Source of the DNA: Alphaproteobacteria bacterium
GTDB lineage: Bacteria; Pseudomonadota; Alphaproteobacteria; Rs-D84
DNA: 58,942 nt
Assembly: GCA_017630405.1 (NCBI GenBank)
Contig: JAGBVH010000022.1
Span: 1 to 58,942 of the forward strand
Direction: 5' to 3'
In this document: piece by piece, positions 52,901 through 58,942 of the stretch
How the letters are laid out: each line of letters starts with the position of its first letter
Position numbering within the stretch: position 1 is the stretch's first letter
Program-made: the position numbers and the translations under genes
The notes under the pieces: generated by a model
Seen by the model: only the letters and a program-made list of their open reading frames with translations
The model's database searches: none
What the model was told of the DNA's origin: nothing

Positions 52901-53335
52901 ATGAAACAAAAATTCAAAACCAACACGAACACATTTTCCATCGCGCACTATATACTTTTGTTTTTCGTTGTGACATTATGCATATGCATAATCGCATGGG
53001 TAATAATTTTCAGACACAATCCCGATGCCACAACCAACATTACAAAATCAGAAAACATATCAGGTGCATACTCGTGCCCACAAAAAGTCAAAAAAATGGT
53101 TACAAAAATGTGGCAAAACGATTCGAATTCAATTCCAAAAAAATATTGGCGACTGGCCCAAGATTTTCTTAACGCACCGGTCGCCAGCACAACATTTGGC
53201 GTATGCCAAGACATAGCATACACATGTCACGCTGGCCAAATTCGCAGTGATTGTGACCCATGCGCGGTTATATCCGCACGCGCCTATGCCCAAGAAATTC
53301 AAACAATTGATATGATAGGAAATATTTGTAAATAA
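52901..53335 (+). CDS. single-pass membrane protein, unknown
   Basis: 144 aa. One N-terminal membrane helix (about 15-38) and a predicted periplasmic part with 5 cysteines and a conserved-looking CQDIAYTCHAGQIRSDCDPC. Ribosome site AAAGGAG. Stops 4 nt before the 3' end of tRNA-Pro(GGG) on the other strand. No family recognised. Confidence 0.65.
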   Translation: MKQKFKTNTNTFSIAHYILLFFVVTLCICIIAWVIIFRHNPDATTNITKSENISGAYSCPQKVKKMVTKMWQNDSNSIPKKYWRLAQDFLNAPVASTTFGVCQDIAYTCHAGQIRSDCDPCAVISARAYAQEIQTIDMIGNICK

Positions 53336-53339
53336 AAAA

Positions 53340-53416
53340 TGGTCGGGGTGACAGGAATCGAACCTGCGACCCCTTGCACCCCATGCAAGTACTCTACCAG
53401 GCTGAGCTACACCCCG
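53340..53416 (-). tRNA. tRNA-Pro (anticodon GGG)
   Basis: 77 nt with encoded CCA. Acceptor CGGGGTG/CACCCCG, anticodon stem CTTGC/GCAAG with loop ATGGGGT (GGG), T-loop TTCGATT. Second proline tRNA of the window, not interrupted. Its 3' end shares TGGTCGGGG with the att core. Confidence 0.96.
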
Positions 53417-53561
53417 ACTAACAGTGCTAGCATAATATAATCTATACACATAAATTACAAATACTTTTTTTGGGAAAATACACGCATTGTCGCATCCACA
53501 TACGACATAGTATTATTTATATTGTCCGGACACAAAAACTTAACAACTAAAAGGATAGAAA

Positions 53562-53669
53562 ATGTCAAAAAACGAAAACAAACCATGTAAATGTAAAAAC
53601 TGTTCCAAAGTATCCATGGGCCCATGCGATAAAAAACCTGAATGTGACAAGAAAACATGTGACAAATAA
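53562..53669 (+). CDS. 35-aa cysteine/lysine-rich peptide, metallothionein-like
   Basis: MSKNENKPCKCKNCSK at the start, then four more C-containing turns; 6 cysteines and 11 lysines in 35 residues, cysteines at 9, 11, 14, 22, 28 and 33. No signal peptide. Such spacing (CxCxxC) is typical of small metal-binding peptides. AAGGA ribosome site 6 nt before ATG and terminator right after the stop. Metal storage or zinc/copper buffering is inference. Confidence 0.65.
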   Translation: MSKNENKPCKCKNCSKVSMGPCDKKPECDKKTCDK

Positions 53670-53670
53670 A

Positions 53671-53692
53671 AAATCCCCCAATTGGGGGATTT
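53671..53692. terminator. bidirectional terminator
   Basis: AAATCCCCCAATTGGGGGATTT is fully palindromic; between the small peptide gene and the DsbA-like gene. Confidence 0.88.
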
Positions 53693-53714
53693 TATTTTCA
53701 ATCAAAATTGCCGA

Positions 53715-54539
53715 TTATTTATCCAAAGCTTCGATAATCTTGGCGGCAGGGATTGCGCCTGGGAAAGCTTCTTCATTGATGATCAAGAATGGTGTACCTG
53801 TGATTTCGAAACGCTGTGCCAATTCGCTAACGTTCAGCAATTCACGTGCAACAACATCACTTGTCATATCTTTTTTCAACTGTGCTGTATCCAAACCAGC
53901 TTCTTCAGCAAACTTCATCAAGTTCTTTTCGATTGCTTCGGCCAATTTGTCCTGATCTTTGATATCATTGGATGGACGATATTCACGTGTCATAACCAAA
54001 TCTGCGAATTTTGCAGCTTTGTCATTACCCTGCATTTTTGCAGCAATCATAGCACGTGCTGGGCCATCAGACATTACACCATGAATCGAGAAGTTCTTCA
54101 TAACAACTTTAACATCATCACGAGACTTCAACACACGATCCAATTCGCCATGTACGCGACGGCAGTAACCACAAGAAGCGGCTGTCCAAACATAAACTGT
54201 TTTCTTAGCTTCTGGATTACCCAAGATTGGTGCGTTTTCTGTCATTTCAAATGCAGATTCGCGAACATATTTACGAATCGCTTTGTTCTTTTCTGCGTTC
54301 TGCTGAGCCTGCATACCTTCAACCATTTCCTGTACGATTGATGGATTAACGCTGGTCAGATAATATGGAACGAACAGACGACAAACACTGCCCGCGACCA
54401 AGATGATTGCACCAATTTTGATTGCTTTTTTAGCATAGATATTACCTGCTGTTGGTTTTTTGCTGTCACCTTTGAACAACATACCACCGAACATATACAG
54501 TGCGATACCCAGTACCAATACTAATATTGTCCAAGTCAT
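53715..54539 (-). CDS. DsbA-family thiol-disulphide oxidoreductase, membrane anchored
   Basis: 274 aa. Two N-terminal membrane helices (about 3-20 and 38-58) instead of a cleaved signal, then the thioredoxin-fold domain with active site CGYC (Cys123, Cys126) and cis-Pro loop GTPFLI (about 250). Likely forms or shuffles disulphides in the periplasm. A cell exporting so many Cys-rich proteins would need this. ATG 54539 behind AAGGAG. Confidence 0.87.
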   Translation of the reverse strand: MTWTILVLVLGIALYMFGGMLFKGDSKKPTAGNIYAKKAIKIGAIILVAGSVCRLFVPYYLTSVNPSIVQEMVEGMQAQQNAEKNKAIRKYVRESAFEMTENAPILGNPEAKKTVYVWTAASCGYCRRVHGELDRVLKSRDDVKVVMKNFSIHGVMSDGPARAMIAAKMQGNDKAAKFADLVMTREYRPSNDIKDQDKLAEAIEKNLMKFAEEAGLDTAQLKKDMTSDVVARELLNVSELAQRFEITGTPFLIINEEAFPGAIPAAKIIEALDK

Positions 54540-54615
54540 GATTTTCTCCTTCTTCTGTTGAACAAAAATACAATAGCAAATTGAAATAAAATCGCAAGGA
54601 ATAAATATAAACAAA

Positions 54616-55266
54616 TTAAATATTTTTTATCATCCTGCGCATCATCGGCACATCCACGCCCTGTTGCGCACAGACACTTTCGAGAAAGCGCAAAGTGGTA
54701 TTTAAATTCACCGGCAAACGATACAATTTATTTATATATGGTGCGGCACATTTTTTACAAACTGCGCGTCCCGTGCGTGGCGACAAGAATTCCAAATCAT
54801 CGCCCACACCACACCCCGAACATTTACTTAAATCCAACGCATATCCCAAATCGCGCAACAGATTTATTTCCCACACCAAATAAGATTCCGCGGGGCGCAC
54901 TGATAAATCCCGCAACAAATCCAAAGTTTCATCATAAAGCGATTTATATTCTTCGCGTTCCGGCAACATCGCTGCAATAATTTCAAACGCGGCATTCATA
55001 TATCCCAACGCAATCGGAGAAATCATCAAAGGCGCGGCCAAATTTTTTTCCTCATCCCAATGAAACACCCCCAACTGAGAATCCAGCCGCGCATTCCAAC
55101 TGGCCACACCAACCTGCCCCAGCAAAGGTTTATTTTTCTTGGCCACGACCGCGCCACGCAGCATCCCCGTCATCACCCCATGTTCACGCGTAAAAATCCG
55201 CGCCACACAGTCACGTTCATTAAAGGGTCGCAGTCCAATTAAAATACCATCGGAATCCAGTTTCAT
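54616..55266 (-). CDS. recO: DNA repair protein RecO
   Basis: 216 aa. N-terminal OB-fold (GILIGLRPFNERDCVARIFT) and a C-terminal helical zinc-binding domain with Cys4 (CSGCG and CKKC). RecO loads RecA with RecR on SSB-coated gaps. ATG 55266 fits the family start; ATG 55287 also possible. Confidence 0.9.
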   Translation of the reverse strand: MKLDSDGILIGLRPFNERDCVARIFTREHGVMTGMLRGAVVAKKNKPLLGQVGVASWNARLDSQLGVFHWDEEKNLAAPLMISPIALGYMNAAFEIIAAMLPEREEYKSLYDETLDLLRDLSVRPAESYLVWEINLLRDLGYALDLSKCSGCGVGDDLEFLSPRTGRAVCKKCAAPYINKLYRLPVNLNTTLRFLESVCAQQGVDVPMMRRMIKNI

Positions 55267-55403
55267 TTCCCCTGCATTATGAAGCATCACAAAAAATGAA
55301 TCAACCACTTTCCCAGAACCAAACAAATCGTTTTTTTCAAAACAGAAACGAAAATTGTTTTAATTTAAACAAAACATTCTCGTGTTTTGTCATAATATCT
55401 AAT

Positions 55404-55430
55404 AAAAAATCCCCCAAACGGGGGATTTTT
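55404..55430. terminator. terminator after the secreted gene at 55430
   Basis: AAAAAATCCCCC, loop AAAC, GGGGGATTTTTT. Confidence 0.85.
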
Positions 55431-57388
55431 TATTCACACGCACCATATGATTTCGCAACTGGTGGATTATGGATACATGTATTACCCGAAACAGTACACG
55501 CCGCACGAACCTGTGTCACATTTGGTGCATCAACCGGCTGATAGTTAATCTGGGCGGCCTTGCACTGGGAATAATCGGCAATTCCCGCACAGGCACTTTG
55601 CCAGGACAAACAGTCAGTCACAATCGTATTTGGCTTAATTGCCTCTGGCAAATTCAGCCCCCACTTTACATAGAACTCTTTCAAAGTACTGATTGTGTCA
55701 CTCTTGTTGAATCCAACAATCTGCAGGCCATCGCCAACGCGACATGTAATATTATTACGTTCTACGAATGCCGTTATACCAGTTGCCAAACCACCAACAC
55801 CTGCACCAGTTGCGGCACCAATACCCGCCCCCTTGCCAATATTGGCTTTACGTCCCGCATCATCAAATATGTCTGCCAGGAACCTCAATGCTTCAATTGC
55901 TCTTTGCTCCTCAACATATTTCGAAATATCTAACTCGTTACCATTAATTTCTACAAGCCCCCCTGCCAACAAAGCTTTAACGATTAATTTCATAGCATCA
56001 CTCAAGTCTTTGTATTGATAAGATTCTGAGCTAGAAAGCTTAACCGTCATCGATCCGCTAATCTCAATTTTCACATCAATCGTCTTATTAACCCAAGCTA
56101 CAAAGGCACCATACGCAGTTTTGATATTCTCGCATTGTTCGGGTGTGATTTTTCCTTGATTGAATTTAACATCGCTTTGTTCCAGAACTTTTGTGTAATA
56201 TACTGATACAACACCCAACTGTTCTTTGGTCAATTCATTCAACTTATCCATCACTACTTTCTGGTCACAAATACCTTCTTTGGCTGACCCAACACCTGCA
56301 CCAATCGCGCCACCAACCACAGCACCGGCAGTCGGCGCCAATACTGCGGCCGTCTTGGTCTGATTAAACAATCCAAAACCAAACAAATCCCCATTACATT
56401 TGAACACTTCACCAGTCGGCAACCATGCTTCGGCCGGTTTATCATCACCCGCACCACCAAACAGCCAGGTATTTGTAATCAATTCATCCTTGTGATATGC
56501 CGCAACACGCACCAAACATTCAGCCGTCACCGCATCCCAGCGCGCATAGTGCCCACGCACTTCGTCAACACGTCCGGGTTCCAGATTACCCAGCTCGCCA
56601 ATTTTTTCCAGCGCCCCATCCATCTGCTCATTAAATGCACCAACATTTTGCGCATATTCATTTGTCACATTTTGCCCAGCATCAATGGCCGAAAACGAAG
56701 GTCCATACGCAACCTTGTCCAGCATTTCACATGTGACCTGCGCCTGATATGGCGTCAATCCGGTTTTACGCAAAACAAAGTTATAATATTCCGGCTGAAC
56801 CTTGCGTGATTCAAAATCAATCCAAACTTCGGAATTAGAATTATAAACATTTTTACAATCGCGGCGAACTTCGGCCACACACTTTTCGACCTGATTTATA
56901 CAGATACCAACACCGTTAATAACAGACGACATCATATCAGCATTAAACAAGTCATTTATACCATTCGGCAACGCGCCACCATTTACACAGGCATAAATAT
57001 CATTCATACACATATCAACAGTATATTCAGAATTTGCCACGCCACCATCTGGGCATTCTGGTTCCACTGGAACATCTGGTATGTCCGGTTCATCCGGAAT
57101 ATCAGGAACATCTGGTTGATCCGGCTGATCTGGCTGATATGGGATAACAGGCTTTGGTGAAATATTAGGCGATAAATTTCCCACACTATTGATTGGCAAA
57201 GTTGGCATAGTCGGCATACGACCAACACTGGAATGAGGCACTTCGCGACCTTCGCGTCCTGTGGCAGATTGCGCATTTGTACGAATATCCGAACCATCGC
57301 GTCCCGCCGCATATGCCGCACACACAACCATCAGCGCGCCCAACGCCACCATCGATTTACCAAACAATTTATTGAAACTATTCGCCAT
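55430..57388 (-). CDS. large secreted protein with Pro/Asp repeats and Gly zippers
   Basis: 652 aa. Signal peptide (cleavage after AYA), then PDQPDQPDVPDIPDEPD-like linker (about 88-110). A Cys-containing helical part (VDMCMNDIYACVNGG, CVAEVRRDC; VWIDFESRKVQPEYYNFVLRK) leads to a central domain. Two Gly-zipper hydrophobic stretches follow (GAVVGGAIGAGVGSA about 355; GIGAATGAGVGGLATG about 530) and a Cys-rich tail ending SYGACE. Related in style, not clearly in sequence, to the Cys-motif family. AGGGAG site. Function unknown. Confidence 0.75.
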   Translation of the reverse strand: MANSFNKLFGKSMVALGALMVVCAAYAAGRDGSDIRTNAQSATGREGREVPHSSVGRMPTMPTLPINSVGNLSPNISPKPVIPYQPDQPDQPDVPDIPDEPDIPDVPVEPECPDGGVANSEYTVDMCMNDIYACVNGGALPNGINDLFNADMMSSVINGVGICINQVEKCVAEVRRDCKNVYNSNSEVWIDFESRKVQPEYYNFVLRKTGLTPYQAQVTCEMLDKVAYGPSFSAIDAGQNVTNEYAQNVGAFNEQMDGALEKIGELGNLEPGRVDEVRGHYARWDAVTAECLVRVAAYHKDELITNTWLFGGAGDDKPAEAWLPTGEVFKCNGDLFGFGLFNQTKTAAVLAPTAGAVVGGAIGAGVGSAKEGICDQKVVMDKLNELTKEQLGVVSVYYTKVLEQSDVKFNQGKITPEQCENIKTAYGAFVAWVNKTIDVKIEISGSMTVKLSSSESYQYKDLSDAMKLIVKALLAGGLVEINGNELDISKYVEEQRAIEALRFLADIFDDAGRKANIGKGAGIGAATGAGVGGLATGITAFVERNNITCRVGDGLQIVGFNKSDTISTLKEFYVKWGLNLPEAIKPNTIVTDCLSWQSACAGIADYSQCKAAQINYQPVDAPNVTQVRAACTVSGNTCIHNPPVAKSYGACE

Positions 57389-57477
57389 AAATTTTCTCCC
57401 TTACTATCCCCTGTATTATGCCATAAAAAAGCACATAAAAAAAGCCTTTTTTACAACTTTTCCTTTCCTATTACCCA

Positions 57478-57505
57478 TTGACAAATCATAATTATTGTCT
57501 ATAAT
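57478..57505 (+). promoter_or_regulatory. consensus promoter, leaderless mRNA
   Basis: TTGACA (57478-57483), 16-nt spacer, TATAAT (57500-57505). The ATG at 57513 is 7 nt after the -10 box, where transcription should begin. Confidence 0.7.
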
Positions 57506-57512
57506 ATCGGTA

Positions 57513-58505
57513 ATGAAACGGATTTTTGACATTTTCAAGACACATCGTCACGCCCTGATTTGGACGGCATGCTATGTGTGTGTCATGTGGCTGATCCTTA
57601 AAACAATGTTCAATTTCGACCTATTTTCTGCCTATCAGTGGCACCGTCTTTTGAACGCGCAACTGCATGGATTTGCCGGTTTTGTCTTTGGCATTTTGAT
57701 TTTAGCGGCGGCCCCACTGTATGTCGCCACAACAACATTGATTATACGCAAAAAACAGCCATTGGTCACAATTCCAAAGCCTAAACTACCACAATGCATG
57801 AAACGCCCTGCCCCCGAACCAGAAAAAAAAGAAGAAGAACCAAAACCAGAACCAAAACCGGAACGCACCGACATTCCACTTGAACTGCGCAGTGCATTTG
57901 CACGCGCCCGTCATCGCATAGCCATTATGCCAGCCCAAGCAACGAACAATTCCACACAACAATCGGCCACACAACAGGCCCCAACCGACAACACAGAAAT
58001 TTTACCACTGCCAACGGATTTTGATATCAATCTGGATTTTGATGATTCTGACGAAACCGCCGCCCCATCGTTTTCCGCCCCTGTATTTTCCGAGGTCACC
58101 TTTGCCCCCATCCCCACAAGCGCACCCGAAGTGGACGAAAATATTCTGGCGGACATATTAAATGAAAGCGATTCCGACAGCAAACCCGACATTTCACGCA
58201 TAACACAGCACCTGACGGAATCAGGCATCTTATTTGACACCGACCAAGACAACATAATCATCACACCTGAATACGCAATCGCCACACACAGCGACAACGA
58301 CTTTTGGGTTGCGGACAACGAAAACTGGTTTGCCGCGGGCAAAGTCTGTAAATCCCCAATATTTGCCGCGCAACAGGCGGCCCAGAAACATGGCCGCAAA
58401 CCGGTCGTATGCCTGCTGGCCACAAACATTATGGAACTGGACAACAACATAAAAACATGGGAATCGGCCGGCATAAAAATCATCACCGACCCATCGGAAT
58501 TATAA
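57513..58505 (+). CDS. two-helix membrane protein with C-terminal nuclease-like fold
   Basis: 330 aa. Membrane helices about 13-35 and 52-78, a Pro/Glu/Lys linker (94-118), an acidic low-complexity middle (about 150-215), then a C-terminal alpha/beta domain (230-330) with WVADNENWFAAGKV and KPVVCLLATNIM. The order of strands resembles restriction-endonuclease-like folds that sit on membranes (NERD type), but no catalytic set is visible. ATG 57513 is chosen from the promoter. Unknown role. Confidence 0.6.
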   Translation: MKRIFDIFKTHRHALIWTACYVCVMWLILKTMFNFDLFSAYQWHRLLNAQLHGFAGFVFGILILAAAPLYVATTTLIIRKKQPLVTIPKPKLPQCMKRPAPEPEKKEEEPKPEPKPERTDIPLELRSAFARARHRIAIMPAQATNNSTQQSATQQAPTDNTEILPLPTDFDINLDFDDSDETAAPSFSAPVFSEVTFAPIPTSAPEVDENILADILNESDSDSKPDISRITQHLTESGILFDTDQDNIIITPEYAIATHSDNDFWVADNENWFAAGKVCKSPIFAAQQAAQKHGRKPVVCLLATNIMELDNNIKTWESAGIKIITDPSEL

Positions 58506-58540
58506 CCCCATAAATTTTTTTTAATTACTCATACCCCCAT

Positions 58541-58567
58541 AAAAAATCCCCCAAACGGGGGATTTTT
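58541..58567. terminator. bidirectional terminator
   Basis: AAAAAATCCCCC, loop AAAC, GGGGGATTTTTT between convergent genes. Confidence 0.88.
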
Positions 58568-58941
58568 TATTGTGCATCCATCACATCTCTAATAAAGTTG
58601 ACACAGTCAACCGTAGCAATCGAAGCATCATATGCAGCGTAATCCAAACAAGCCTGAGCCAACGATGTCAAAGTACGATCTTTATCCAAACCACGTTCCT
58701 GTGCCATAAACACAAAGCCACTGTTATAAATCTTTGGGTTTTTGGCTGCCGCCGCCCGAACACTTTCCCCAGACAATAAAGCAGTTTTTGTATTTATAAT
58801 CTGTGCATCTATTATACCACTCAGAACAGCATTCAAGCTCTCATAATACTTTGTATCAGAATCTAACTTCGTTATTGTCGGCAAAATTTCTTCAAATTTA
58901 TCCTCTGCTACGACCTTGGCCAACATATAATAGTAATAGGC
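58567..58941 (-). CDS. partial gene running off the window, unknown
   Basis: The frame is open to the right edge (AYYYYMLAK before the internal ATG 58926), so the N-terminus is outside. About 124 residues seen: helical, Ala/Asp-rich, with a CLDYAAYD-VDCVNFI-DVMDAQ end. No domain recognised. Terminator at its 3' end. Confidence 0.6.
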   Translation of the reverse strand, partial: AYYYYMLAKVVAEDKFEEILPTITKLDSDTKYYESLNAVLSGIIDAQIINTKTALLSGESVRAAAAKNPKIYNSGFVFMAQERGLDKDRTLTSLAQACLDYAAYDASIATVDCVNFIRDVMDAQ

Positions 58942-58942
58942 C

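Overview
The window reads as chromosome of a Gram-negative, host-associated bacterium, most likely an uncultured alphaproteobacterium. It carries LPS export genes (lptC-lptB), an OmpA-type lipoprotein, an autotransporter, an outer-membrane barrel and many Sec-exported proteins. RNase J and Rho lie side by side, and genes are compact and often coupled (ATGA or TAATG overlaps). No gene here fixes the species; the lineage call is inference.

Layout. 1-165: probable tRNA-3'-end remnant, then a terminator. 189-1983: rnhB-pgk. 2028-9394: secreted and surface proteins (two coupled secreted proteins, a 50-aa peptide, an OmpA-like lipoprotein, an unknown, a subtilase). 9437-12787: ssb, a DUF1015 gene and a small operon (membrane protein, SemiSWEET, phosphatase, NIF3-like domain). 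13059-23168: a 10.1-kb integrative element in tRNA-Pro(TGG). It carries a type III restriction-modification operon, a structured RNA, a probable replication gene, HigBA and a large serine recombinase. 23333-28579: a secreted Cys-rich protein, an arginase-family enzyme and a minus-strand operon with two secreted Cys-rich proteins, an overlapping spanin-like pair and a kinase-N-lobe-like protein. A second structured RNA precedes that operon. 29025-35227: rho, RNase J, ppiD-like, tpiA, grpE. 35339-43006: outer-membrane proteins, autotransporter, lptC-lptB. 43030-51855: three large Cys-rich secreted paralogues, infA and one more secreted protein. 51883-58942: corA, tRNA-Pro(GGG), a metallothionein-like peptide, a DsbA-like protein, recO, another large secreted protein, a membrane protein and a partial gene.

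Three observations stand out. (1) The serine recombinase reading frame is cut by its own attachment site. Its last 51 codons lie at the opposite end of the element, in frame with the crossover core. On integration they are replaced by codons read antisense through tRNA-Pro, so the protein's C-terminus should differ between circular and integrated states. (2) Two loci 10 kb apart (18581-18804 and 28735-28963, both minus strand) encode what looks like one unnamed RNA class of about 225 nt. They share promoter-to-terminator architecture and a long end-to-end helix with compensatory differences, but have different interiors. (3) At least four exported proteins share an N-terminal cysteine signature, marking a lineage-specific secreted family.

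Transcription looks stereotyped. Most gene ends carry the same bidirectional terminator (TCCCCC, short loop, GGGGGA), and several genes have a -10 box only 6-7 nt before the start codon, implying leaderless mRNAs.
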